From contig NZ_PUIA01000016.1 of NCBI RefSeq assembly GCF_002967715.1, positions 1 to 64,000 on the forward strand: a DNA stretch of 64,000 nt, read 5' to 3'. The notes below the pieces were generated by a model that was not told where the DNA came from, did not search any database, and saw only the letters and a list, made by a program, of their open reading frames with translations. This DNA comes from Blastopirellula marina (GTDB lineage Bacteria; Planctomycetota; Planctomycetia; Pirellulales; Pirellulaceae). This document shows positions 16,979 to 26,000 of this stretch, piece after piece. Position 1 is the first letter of the stretch; each line of letters begins with the position of its first letter. Position numbers and translations under genes: made by a program.

Positions 16979-18907
16979 ATGAACTCCTCTGATCACGATC
17001 CCTTTCAACTGCTCGGCGAGGCCATTCAAGAGAATCCGCGGCTGGCCACCATGCTCACGCAGTTGTGGCGACAGTTGGGCACGGCCCAGGATCTTTCGCA
17101 ACTGTTCGACGGAATTTGCCAGGCCCTGGCCAAGTCGTTTCCCGGAGCGGCCGCGCAGCTTCTGTGTCAGCAATCGACCGGTGATTGGAAGAGGATGGCC
17201 TCGGCCGGTAAAACGAGTGCGATCTCTTCCAGCCAGTCGCAGCAGTGGATGCAGGCCGACATCACCTCCGGCGATCCGGCCGCTTTCTCGCTACCGCTCG
17301 AGAACGAACCACACCGCCTGCTGGTTCTGGAAGGGGTGCCTGGGTTGCCGGCAAGATCGCTACAAGCAATCGCTCAGGTGACTCGCTTCGCTGTGAAGCG
17401 CTTCATCGAAAACCAGAACAAGAGTGATCGTTCGCAGCGGTTAAAGGCCATGCTCACCATGGTGCAGCGCTGGCATCAGACCGACGATCTCATTTCACTA
17501 CTCAACGAAATGGCCGAGTCGTCGACCGAGTTCTTCGGTGCCGAGCGGGCCAGTATCTTTTTGTGGGATAAGCCCAAGCATCAGCTCATCGGTCGGCCAG
17601 CGTTGGGGGTGGAAGATGGCAAGCTGGTCGTGCCGGACGATAAAGGGGTGGTCGGTGCGGTCGTGCAAACAGGCGAGCCTCGCCGCGTCGACGACATGCT
17701 AGGGCACGAAGTCAATCGCGATATCGACAAACAACTCGAGTTCCATACGCGCAGCTTGCTGGCCGTGCCGCTGTTGGACCGGAAAGGGAAAGTATTCGGG
17801 GCGTTTGAGTTGATCAACAAGCTCGACGGCAATTTCACCACCAAAGACGAACAAGGCCTGATGGAGGTGGCCGTGCATGCGGCCGCCGTGTTGGAAAGCT
17901 CGCAGCAGATTGCCGGACTGATGGAATGCCGCGACCGCATCGCCCAGGCCCAGGCCTCCGAGATTCAACTGATCGGCGAGTCGCCAGCGATGATCGAGCT
18001 GCGTAAGAACATCGATCGCATCGCCGCCACCAAGTTGCCGGTGCTGGTGCTGGGGGAAAACGGTAGCGGCAAGGAAGTGGTCAGCCGTTTGATCCACTAT
18101 CAAAGTGACCGCCGCAGCCAACCCCTGGTCGCCGTGAACTGCGCGGCGCTGCCTGACACGCTGCTGGAAAGCGAGCTGTTCGGTCACGAGAAAGGGGCCT
18201 TCACTGGCGCGCACGAAACCAAGGCCGGCAAGTTCGAACTGGCTTCTGGCGGAACGCTGTTTCTCGACGAGATCGGCGACATGAGCTTGCCAGGTCAGGC
18301 CAAACTGCTGCGCGTACTGGAGAACCACGTCGTTACGCGGCTGGGTGGGCAGACCGATATCGAGATCGATGTCCGCGTGATCGCAGCCACCAACCAGGAC
18401 CTGCCCAAGCTGGTGAAAGAGAAGAAGTTTCGCCAGGACCTGTTCTACCGATTGGATGTCGTCTCGGTGAATCTGCCGCCGCTGCGCGATCGAGGGAACG
18501 ATATCTTGATCCTCGCCCAGCAGTTCCTCGAACAGTTTTCTCGCAAGGCCCACCGCGAGATTCCCATGCTGTCGGCTGACGCCAAAGATTGCTTGCTGGC
18601 CCACCCATGGCCAGGCAACATCCGCGAGCTGCGCAACACGATGGAGCGGATCGCGTTTCTGTGCGATCGCGAGGTAATCACTTCCGAGGTGCTGCCGCTG
18701 GAGACGAGTACTGGCCCGCAGGTACACCAGGTTTCGGCCCAACTGGACCTGGCCGCCGCAACCGACCGCTTTCAAGCGGACTTCATCAGCTATCACCTGG
18801 GACGAACCGGCGGCAACATGGCCCAGGCGGCCAAGAATATGGGGGTCCACCGCTCGAACCTGCACCGCAAAATGAAGCAGCTAGGGCTGTTAGACGAAAA
18901 AGAATAA
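16979..18907 (+). CDS. GAF-domain sigma-54-dependent transcriptional activator
   Basis: This 642-residue protein has an N-terminal region with a GAF sensor at about 155-310. The AAA+ domain starts near 331 with Walker A G-E-N-G-S-G-K-E, the sigma-54 contact loop G-A-F-T-G-A at about 406-411, and Walker B T-L-F-L-D-E. A Fis-type helix-turn-helix ends the protein (M-A-Q-A-A-K-N-M-G-V-H-R-S-N-L). The ATG at 16979 was chosen because the longer frame would start inside the preceding terminator. It is one candidate activator for sigma-54 promoters such as those at glnB. The ligand is unknown. Confidence 0.9.
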   Translation: MNSSDHDPFQLLGEAIQENPRLATMLTQLWRQLGTAQDLSQLFDGICQALAKSFPGAAAQLLCQQSTGDWKRMASAGKTSAISSSQSQQWMQADITSGDPAAFSLPLENEPHRLLVLEGVPGLPARSLQAIAQVTRFAVKRFIENQNKSDRSQRLKAMLTMVQRWHQTDDLISLLNEMAESSTEFFGAERASIFLWDKPKHQLIGRPALGVEDGKLVVPDDKGVVGAVVQTGEPRRVDDMLGHEVNRDIDKQLEFHTRSLLAVPLLDRKGKVFGAFELINKLDGNFTTKDEQGLMEVAVHAAAVLESSQQIAGLMECRDRIAQAQASEIQLIGESPAMIELRKNIDRIAATKLPVLVLGENGSGKEVVSRLIHYQSDRRSQPLVAVNCAALPDTLLESELFGHEKGAFTGAHETKAGKFELASGGTLFLDEIGDMSLPGQAKLLRVLENHVVTRLGGQTDIEIDVRVIAATNQDLPKLVKEKKFRQDLFYRLDVVSVNLPPLRDRGNDILILAQQFLEQFSRKAHREIPMLSADAKDCLLAHPWPGNIRELRNTMERIAFLCDREVITSEVLPLETSTGPQVHQVSAQLDLAAATDRFQADFISYHLGRTGGNMAQAAKNMGVHRSNLHRKMKQLGLLDEKE

Positions 18908-19106
18908 CCCCAGTTTCCGCCCCATTTCGGCGGTTTCCGCTATGCGAAGGGGGAACGCCCCGATTTTCTTCAAGCGTCCCCTTCACCCCAGCCGAGAAAA
19001 GCGGTAAAGTATGCGTTTCGCCCCCGGCCCCAGTGGCCAACAAGGCGAAACCAAGGAGACGAGGCGAACCCAAACGCCCGCCAAGCTCTCCTTCAACCAA
19101 ACAAAA

Positions 19107-19180
<74 letters not shown>

Positions 19181-19187
19181 TTTCAGA

Positions 19188-19212
19188 AGCCGGCCTATTT
19201 GGCCGGCTTTCT
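19188..19212 (+). terminator. terminator after tRNA-Lys
   Basis: Perfect stem AGCCGGCC/GGCCGGCT around TATTT, followed by TTCTT. A related hairpin follows the second attachment copy at 21269-21295. Confidence 0.7.
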
Positions 19213-19536
19213 TCGTTCTTGCCCGGTAATTCCGGGGTTTCCGCACGCTCTAACGTTTCTTTGGTTGGGACGGTCTTGGTGACATCAAGGGCCGTCTGAT
19301 GACATGCGGAGTCATCTGTAGGTGCAAGCTTTTGGCTAAAGGCAGACTTCGACAAACTTTTGACCCACCCAGGCCGCCGAAGCTGGCATATCATCAAGTG
19401 ATTGCAGATAGTTAGAAGTCGTACCAAGTTTCAAAGACTAGCCGTTTACTTAGCCAAAGTCTCTTGATCCAAGCACCGGGTAGCGGAACGAAAGTATCTG
19501 TGCGGCAAACGGCAGCGATATGATTTCATCGTCGCA
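19213..19536. other. island left arm, non-coding
   Basis: About 320 bases lie between the tRNA terminator and the end of the winged-helix gene. No convincing frame, repeat or RNA was found. A 104-codon leftward frame that would read through tRNA-Lys is rejected. Confidence 0.4.
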
Positions 19537-20517
19537 CTAAGGCGCTGGAGCGTCGGTTTCGTCCGCGACGAGTGAATCCTCTGACAGGGCTAAGAGTTGA
19601 GTAATTCGATCAAAATCTTTCTTCGAAACAGGCTTCTTGAGTCGAATTTCAACTTCATTAGTGCCTCCAGCAAGCGGGAATCGTACTACAGGCCCTTTGA
19701 ATTCAGTTTGTTGCGGTGGAGGAATCTGGCTCGAAGGAGTGAGCAAATTCAATTCCACCGGCGGTTTTGCGGTCGTTTCCGTTGAAAGTGATAACTGAGA
19801 CATGGGAGCATGGCCTTTCCCCTCGAAGTATGCGAAACGCTCCCCGTTGTGCTCGTCAATTCGAACAATTGGGAGAGGATGCGGAAACTGATGCACACCT
19901 TGCGAGGTCCATTGGACAATTGACCCAACTTTGATCTCCGTTGGAGAATCATCGAGGTTAATTCCATTATCCGGCGCAGGTGGTGTAGCTCCATCCTCAT
20001 TTTCGTTGTTATTTTTGTCGTGCTTTCCGCACTTTGCATACTTCATCGTATCGCGTAGGCGACTGATGAATCCATCGACTGCGTCTTCGTTGAATCGTGC
20101 TCCTTCGGGGCGTTCCCAAAGCAAGTAGTCTCGCAAAATGTCATCGTGGGGCAACTCGCCGTTATAAAACTCGACGACTTCTTTGTGGATCGGAGGTGCA
20201 AGGGCTGCTTCCTTCAGCAGCTGATCTCGGTCCGGAGCATCTTTAGCGATTCGCTGGCCTACTTCCGTAACTACAACGCGACGGTTGTCCCCTTTGCCCG
20301 TGGTGTCAACTAGTCCGTATGATTTCAGGGCCGCAATTGCTTGATTCGAGGTGCTATATATCGTTTTATAGCCGATTGTTGTGCACGCATTCATCAATGG
20401 TGCCGGCTGTCGATGATACTTCTCGAAGAGAAGCTTGGTTTTCTCAACAGCCGTTTCAAGCGGTAAAGAAGGGTGGTTGGGGCTTCGGTTTTTTCGCACT
20501 TTCGGGTCTTCTGACAT
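19537..20517 (-). CDS. island cargo protein with N-terminal winged-helix-type domain, function unknown
   Basis: This is a 326-residue protein from the ATG at 20517 (GGAG eight bases upstream). Residues ~12-90 look like a winged-helix unit (N-Q-A-I-A-A-L-K-S-Y-G-L-V ... G-D-N-R-R-V-V-V-T-E-V-G). A helical segment with P-P-I-H-K-E-V-V-E-F-Y-N-G-E-L-P follows to about 150. A low-complexity Asn/Glu/Pro linker comes next, and a C-terminal block ends K-K-P-V-S-K-K-D-F-D-R-I. The same arrangement occurs, from memory, in uncharacterised proteins of diverse bacteria. It is the only substantial gene of the tRNA-flanked island, so an accessory or self-regulatory role is likely. Catalytic motifs are absent. 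Confidence 0.75.
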   Translation of the reverse strand: MSEDPKVRKNRSPNHPSLPLETAVEKTKLLFEKYHRQPAPLMNACTTIGYKTIYSTSNQAIAALKSYGLVDTTGKGDNRRVVVTEVGQRIAKDAPDRDQLLKEAALAPPIHKEVVEFYNGELPHDDILRDYLLWERPEGARFNEDAVDGFISRLRDTMKYAKCGKHDKNNNENEDGATPPAPDNGINLDDSPTEIKVGSIVQWTSQGVHQFPHPLPIVRIDEHNGERFAYFEGKGHAPMSQLSLSTETTAKPPVELNLLTPSSQIPPPQQTEFKGPVVRFPLAGGTNEVEIRLKKPVSKKDFDRITQLLALSEDSLVADETDAPAP

Positions 20518-20551
20518 GGCCCTGCTCCGTGTTTGGGTGGTGTACGCTTTA

Positions 20552-20580
20552 ACTATACTCCCTTCGCTTTTTCTCGGCAA
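20552..20580 (-). promoter_or_regulatory. sigma-70-type promoter for the island cargo gene
   Basis: The minus strand reads TTGCCG, 17 bases, TATAGT. It predicts a start near 20545 and a ~28-base leader before the ATG at 20517. Confidence 0.55.
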
Positions 20581-20590
20581 TCGACAAGGC

Positions 20591-20603
20591 GACAAAATTT
20601 GTC
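20591..20603. promoter_or_regulatory. operator-like palindrome between divergent promoters
   Basis: GACAAA-A-TTTGTC is a perfect 13-bp palindrome. It is centred between the leftward promoter (20552-20580) and the rightward one (20614-20642), and further GACAA half-sites lie on both sides. It could be bound by the island's winged-helix protein (inference). Confidence 0.45.
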
Positions 20604-20613
20604 ATTTTGGGAG

Positions 20614-20642
20614 TTGACAAGCGGAGTAGGGATGTAGATACT
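20614..20642 (+). promoter_or_regulatory. sigma-70-type promoter inside the island, rightward
   Basis: TTGACA (perfect), 17 bases, GATACT. It is followed ten bases on by GGAGG and an ATG at 20667, which opens only a 27-codon frame. Confidence 0.6.
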
Positions 20643-20666
20643 ACTCGGCATAGGAGGAAGCATGTA

Positions 20667-20750
20667 ATGAGAAGGGATTCTGGGCCAGCAGACGGTCAAC
20701 CATATCGTCGACCTGCTGGTCCGCAGTCAAAAGAGTCCCAATGCGGTTAG
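20667..20750 (+). pseudogene. 27-codon frame with strong expression signals; possible remnant of a lost island gene
   Basis: The ATG at 20667 sits nine bases after GGAGG, behind a good promoter, but the frame stops at 20750. The 27-residue Arg/Pro/Gly-rich peptide resembles nothing I know. It may be the surviving 5' end of a deleted gene (an excisionase or integrase would be usual here) or a leader peptide. The alternative ATG at 20662 is followed at once by TAA. Confidence 0.35.
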
Positions 20751-21217
20751 CTTTCTAGAGTAACGCACACCGCATCGGGGCAAGGCGATTTCGAAGTACG
20801 GATGGCAGCTTATTGTCATCGCAGTGTCCGCTGCGATATCGAGCAATAAGGCCGAACGGTTGGGGTTCCCCACTGCCATTCGTCTTTCTCATTTAAGAGG
20901 ATGCCTGTGCTCCATTGAGCGCAAACATCGTAATTGATCGTACCCTATAGACTGCGCGTAGTAAATGGGTTTGATGTCTTTAGTCGCATCGCCGACGCTC
21001 CTACTACGTTTTTGAGCTGAGAGTAAACGCGTTTCAAAAAACCCGCGCCGATCGAATGAGCATAGAAATCGTTTCACGAACCGAGGCCGGCAACGTGGGC
21101 CAGGCGTCGACGATTTCGGCAAGCTCAGAGGGCAATTGACAGATACAAGTGCAAGCCGTAAAAGGGCCTTCGCCTAAGTCGTTATCTGATTCGCACTTAT
21201 CAGAATGAGCGTCCAGT
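20751..21217. other. island right arm, non-coding
   Basis: About 470 bases with no supported gene on either strand. A 77-codon leftward frame at 20889-21122 has no ribosome site and atypical composition. It may be degraded coding DNA downstream of the 20614 promoter. Confidence 0.35.
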
Positions 21218-21260
21218 CTCTTAATCAGTAGGTTGTTGGTTCGATTCCAACAGGGAGCAC
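21218..21260 (+). repeat. attachment-site-like direct repeat, right copy
   Basis: An exact 43-base copy of the tRNA-Lys 3' half. The 5' half is missing, so no tRNA can form. It marks the distal boundary of the island. Confidence 0.85.
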
Positions 21261-21268
21261 ACTTTCAA

Positions 21269-21295
21269 AAGCCGGCCCATCGGGCCGGCTTTCTT
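21269..21295. terminator. hairpin terminator beyond the island, usable by the DUF1559 gene
   Basis: AAGCCGGCCC-ATC-GGGCCGGCTT is a perfect stem. TTCTT follows on the plus strand and TTTTG on the minus strand. It ends the leftward DUF1559 transcript and is probably the original tRNA-Lys terminator displaced by integration. Confidence 0.65.
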
Positions 21296-21355
21296 GGCTT
21301 TTGATGCTTGCTGCCAGGTGCTTGGTTGGTGGTGGCACTGGCGAGGCGGGCGTAC

Positions 21356-22276
21356 TTAGTATTCCCCGATCACTTCGCCGCCTGCTCGTGTGCACAAGGC
21401 GTGATAGGTGGCTTGGTTGATATTCTCGGAGATCAGCTTTACCGAACCATCGCCAGAGAGAAACTGGGTTCCGGCTGGGTGATAGCTGCTGAAGGTGAAT
21501 CCCGGGGAGGTGTCCGAGTTGGGTGGGTTCTCGGCGACTGCGACAATTCGACCAGGTGCATGGGCCGCGCCTGCGAATACTCCGAGCCAGGTGGATGGAG
21601 AGTACTCAGAGTTTCGCTCGCCGACGATAAATGTGTTGGACAGTCCGTCGGTCATGTCACGGAAGCGAAAACCCTTCTGGAGCACAAAGCTGCCATTGCC
21701 GATGCACTCGCCGGTCGGGCAGCCTGCATTGACCATGCGAACCGTGCCAAACACGCCGATGTAGTTCGATTTCGGCACAACCGTATCCGTGAAGCTAGCC
21801 GAGTAGTTGGGCATGGGCATCGGGCCTGGTTCCAGAACGAAGGTCGAATCGCCGGTATCCGATGGACAGATGAACGAAGGGATCGACGTGGTGCGTACCT
21901 CATCGTGAAACGAGTTCAGCATTGGCAGACGGAAATCGATCAGGTTCTTCTGGATATTGCCTTGCTCCATAAACGGCAGGATGCGAACTCCCCAACCCCA
22001 GCCAGGGATGCCAAGCCAGTACGGTTGGTTGGTGCTCGGATGATTCGCAATCCAACCAGGGGGCAGCGATCCGAGCGTGTCGTGGTACATGTGCAAAGCT
22101 AGCCCTACCTGCTTGAGGTTATTCTTGCACTGCGATCGTCGGGCAGCCTCGCGGGCCTGTTGTACGGCTGGAAGCAGCAGAGCGATCAAGATGCCAATAA
22201 TCGCGATGACGACAAGTAGTTCGACGAGCGTAAACCCGCGCGCAACGGGCGCGCGCACTCCTGTTGAGTACCTCAT
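21356..22276 (-). CDS. DUF1559 pseudopilin-like protein
   Basis: This 306-residue protein has a prepilin leader followed by F-T-L-V-E-L-L-V-V-I-A-I-I-G and A-V-Q-Q-A-R-E-A-A-R-R. The DUF1559 domain ends with S-Y-H-P-A-G-T-Q-F-L-S-G-D-G-S-V. GGAG lies eight bases before the ATG. It is 63 bases downstream of the Cys-rich protein gene, so the two probably form an operon. It belongs to a different subgroup from the three-gene array at 53.9-58.7 kb, carrying a longer Trp/Pro-rich insert after the signal. Confidence 0.88.
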   Translation of the reverse strand: MRYSTGVRAPVARGFTLVELLVVIAIIGILIALLLPAVQQAREAARRSQCKNNLKQVGLALHMYHDTLGSLPPGWIANHPSTNQPYWLGIPGWGWGVRILPFMEQGNIQKNLIDFRLPMLNSFHDEVRTTSIPSFICPSDTGDSTFVLEPGPMPMPNYSASFTDTVVPKSNYIGVFGTVRMVNAGCPTGECIGNGSFVLQKGFRFRDMTDGLSNTFIVGERNSEYSPSTWLGVFAGAAHAPGRIVAVAENPPNSDTSPGFTFSSYHPAGTQFLSGDGSVKLISENINQATYHALCTRAGGEVIGEY

Positions 22277-22339
22277 GAATGAAACTCCATAGATGGAAGG
22301 AAATGTGTGGTGCTTGCTAACGATCAGACAGTCCGATCG

Positions 22340-22828
22340 TTAGGTCAGTGAGGAGAAAAGCGAGCACACTTCCGGAGGAGGAGTTTCGGGCAGAATCGAG
22401 CGGTTGGGTGGGAGCATGGTTCGAGGTGGAAACCATCGTTCTCCCTGGGCATGCATCGGGCCGATGGCAGCGTCGTCTAAGATACGTGGTTCCGCATTGA
22501 TCAGAAGACCCGTTTCGGCTGGGCTGCCACATCCACAGTAAGCATTAATCTGCAGCCGCGATTCGGATGCGTCATCCTGGGAATCTTGCGGCCTGGTAGC
22601 GCAGCACGACTTCGTGGATGGACTACAACAGGACTTTGCCAGAAGCGGGCCTGACGCACAGCAGGAGGCGACAGCGCGGCCATTCTTAGCCTGGTAACAG
22701 CAGCACTGCCCGGCGGCCTTGAGGTTTTTGTCGCAGTGGCAAGATGAATTCGATTCGGCGAACCAGGGCACACCTACCGCAGAGGCAGTAAACGCCAAGA
22801 GCGTTCCTATGCATATCAGATGACGCAT
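22340..22828 (-). CDS. small secreted cysteine-rich protein
   Basis: This 162-residue protein was started at the ATG at 22828 because it opens a clean signal peptide (about 1-20). An in-frame ATG at 22867 would place 13 residues before it. Of 15 cysteines, 12 follow the signal within about 75 residues as CC and CCC clusters, CxC pairs and repeated K-S-C-C. The C-terminal third is Pro-rich with few Cys. No family was recognised. The pattern suggests metal binding or heavy disulfide cross-linking outside the cytoplasm. It is probably co-transcribed with DUF1559. Confidence 0.65.
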   Translation of the reverse strand: MRHLICIGTLLAFTASAVGVPWFAESNSSCHCDKNLKAAGQCCCYQAKNGRAVASCCASGPLLAKSCCSPSTKSCCATRPQDSQDDASESRLQINAYCGCGSPAETGLLINAEPRILDDAAIGPMHAQGERWFPPRTMLPPNRSILPETPPPEVCSLFSSLT

Positions 22829-23019
22829 AGGGATGGCGTTCCACGTTTTATGAAGCAGGGGTCGCATTTTGCTTAATCAGGAGGGGGGGGTATCCCTCAT
22901 GATATCACGATATGTCCACGGTTGGCAACCGCGAGAACGTGATGCATGCATTTCCCAGGCTTGGTGAAATGGGGTCTATCGCCAAGCATGGGCTGCGACA
23001 GGTGGGATGGGCTTCGCTG

Positions 23020-26000
23020 TTACTCGGCAAGCAGTTGATAGATGTTGAGATCGTCGTCCTCGGTCAGCAGCGTTTCGGATTCTGGCAACAGATCGTTCTG
23101 GTAGATCGCATCTACTACTTTCAGATCGAAGTCCGCGTGATCTGAGATGCCAGGAAGCACTTCTGCGAGATCGTCCGTTAGAGCGATTTCGTCGGAGGCG
23201 GACTCTTGCGATTCGACACGGCGCGATCCAGAGGCGGCGTCAAAGGATGCAACCGGCGGCAGCCATGTGAATTCACTAGCCCCGTTTGGATAGGACGATT
23301 CCGCGAGCAGGCTCAGCTCGGGCGAAGCAAGGGACTCACCTTCCAGGACGAGCGATTGTTGTGGCTGGCCAGGCGTCGGATTGGGCATGACAATCGTCGC
23401 AGGTGGGTTCCCTTTCTTTCGCCCGTAGTGACTGATGAAGTTGGCGAAGTCGTTAATGCCGACCTTGCCGTCCCAGTTGTAGTCGAATCGGTAGGCCTCG
23501 GGGTTACTGGCGTTAGGTGCTTTGCTGTACTGCGAAATGAATTGAGCGAAGTCCGCGATGCCGATCTTGCCGTCGTCGTTGGAGTCGTAGACTACCGGCA
23601 AGAACTGGCCAGATACGTTTTGATCTACAGCAAACGGTTGGCTGCTGGGGGATACCTGGGCATAGACAAGCTGTACGCCATGGTCGTTGGTCGCCGTGGT
23701 GTACTCGCCTGTCTTGTTCATGAGGAGGCCGGCAGGTTCGGTGAGATCGTCCGGGTAGACGATCGTCGCCAGCAAAACGCGATCACCTGCCTGGTATTCA
23801 GACAAGTCCAAGCCGTGCAGCGTGCCAGAGGTGGTGAGGGTATTGGCATCTTGCTGATGCTGCCAACTGCTGCTGTTGGCCATGTGGGCTACTAACTGCG
23901 GTTCGGCCAGCCAGTTGTCGGTTGAGGTCAACTGGAAGGTCAGATCGAACGGAGCGTTCGGCACGTCGGCATCGATAGTGATCCACAACTGGCCAGTCGC
24001 GTCTTGCCATTCGTGGTACAACGCTTCGGGGCCTGGTCCATTGTTGTTCACGCCCCCAGGCAGGGCACCATCGTCGGCAAACTGGAACGAAACCAGCGAA
24101 GCTGTGCCGACGGTGATCGTCGTGTCGACCGTGCTTTCGCCGTTGTCGTCATCGATTGCGGTCAACTCAATCCGATACTCGCCTGCCACGGTGGGCGTGA
24201 AAGCGAACTGTGTTTGATCCACACCGCCCCCACTAAACGCGGCGGTCGGGTTGCCGTCGATGTAGACGGCGTACTGGTAGTCAATGCTGCTGTCGTCGCC
24301 ATCGACATCGGTGGCCGAAGCGGTGACTTCGATTTCCGATCCGACAAAGCGGAACGAGGTGACCGTATCGATACTGGGAATCGCCAGATCATTCACCCCA
24401 TCGATGCGAATCGAGATCATCTCCTCCGTTCCGTCGATTGTCGTAACGGTGAACGACTCGTCAACGTGATCGCCAATCGAGAGATCCTGCACGGATGCCG
24501 GATTAAGGGTAAACGACCAGTTACCGCTGGCATCAATGGCGAACGTTCCGTAGGTACCTGCGGTGGAAGCCTGTGGCGTGAAGGAGCTTTCGCCGGTGTC
24601 GACATCGCTGACGGTTGCCGTACCGGTGATGGCGGTAGCGGTGTCTTCGTCGGTGGTACCGGTCAGCGTTCCGCCGATGGTGGCGGCATCGTTGTTGCCG
24701 GTGATGGTGATGGCGACCTGGCTGGTAGTGCCATCGAACGATGCGATGTTGAAGTTCTCCTGGGCGGAACTTCCCGCTGGCAAGTCTTGCACGGATGCCG
24801 GATTGAGGGTGTAGGTCCAGTTACCGCTGGCGTCGATGGCGAACGTTCCGTAGGTACCTGCGGTGGAAGCCTGAGGCGTGAAGGAGCTTTCGCCGGTATC
24901 GACATCGCTGACCGTGGCCGTACCGGTGATGGCGGTGGCGGTGTCTTCGTCGGTGGTACCGGTCAGCGTTCCGCCGATGGTGGCGGCATCGTTGTTGCCG
25001 GTGATGGTGATGGCGACCTGGCTGGTAGTGCCATCGAACGATGCGATGTTGAAGTTCTCCTGGGCGGAGCTACCTGTCGGCAAGTCTTGCACGGATGCTG
25101 GATTAAGTGTGTAAATCCAGTTGCCGCTGGCGTCGATGGTGAACGTACCGTAGGTACCGGCGGTGGAAGCCTGAGGCGTGAATGCGTCTTCGCCCGTGTC
25201 GACATCGCTGACCGTGGCCGTACCGGTGATGGCGGTGGCCGTGTCTTCGTCGGTAGTACCGGTCAGCGTTCCGCCGATGGTGGCGGCATCGTTGTTGCCG
25301 GTGATGGTGATGGCGACGGTGGCGGTGGATGTCGCTCCGGCGACGTCTTCGATCTGATAGTCGAACGAGACCGTCGTCGATTGGCCAGCAGGCAGATCGT
25401 CAAACTCACCATTGGGGTCGAAGGTGAAATTGCCATCAGCTTGTTGCGTAAGGATCCCCTTGGCGGGGCTGGTCAGGGCCGTGGTCAGCGATGCATCGAG
25501 GTTGCCATCGGTATCTTGATCGGCTCCCGAACCGTTGTCGACCAGGACATCGAACATGACGGTGCTGTCCTGGTCGGTGCTGATGGAATCGTTGTTGGCG
25601 ACAGGGGGCGTGTTGATATCAACACGCAGGGTACGTGTGTAGAGATAGGAAGTAGTATCTGCAAAGACACCTCTGGCGGTAATGGTATAGATGCCAGGAC
25701 TGCTGAAAGTATAGTTCACCGTCGATCCTGTGGCATCCGCGGTTCCGGTGGTGTCCCAGCCCAGGCCATTGCTGGCGTCGAAGTCCCACTGGATAGCAAG
25801 GAAGTTTGGAGCAGGGTCGAGAGAGAATTCGAGCGATTGGCCTGCGTAGGCCTGGGTCGGCAGAGTAATGCTGCCGTACTTGGGAGGATTGGTGGTGGCT
25901 GAGGTCATGGCCAGGCCAGCAACGACACTGCTCCAGTAAGGCGCACCGTGATTGAAGGTGTAGCTATTGGTGACGGTTGATAGAGTGACAAAACTTCCGA

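Noticed and set aside
20889-21122. 77-codon leftward frame in the island
   Set aside because: No ribosome site, no protein features, and composition typical of non-coding DNA.
21218-21260. second tRNA-Lys gene
   Set aside because: Only the 3' half is present; no acceptor 5' strand or D-arm, so no cloverleaf forms.
24403-25302. CRISPR-like or satellite repeat
   Set aside because: The 300-bp period is in frame and encodes VCBS-type domains; there are no short repeats with unique spacers anywhere in the window.
24004-25902. 632-codon rightward frame, Gly/Val-rich
   Set aside because: It is the antisense of the VCBS repeats; its length results from codon bias and the 300-bp repetition of the real gene on the other strand.
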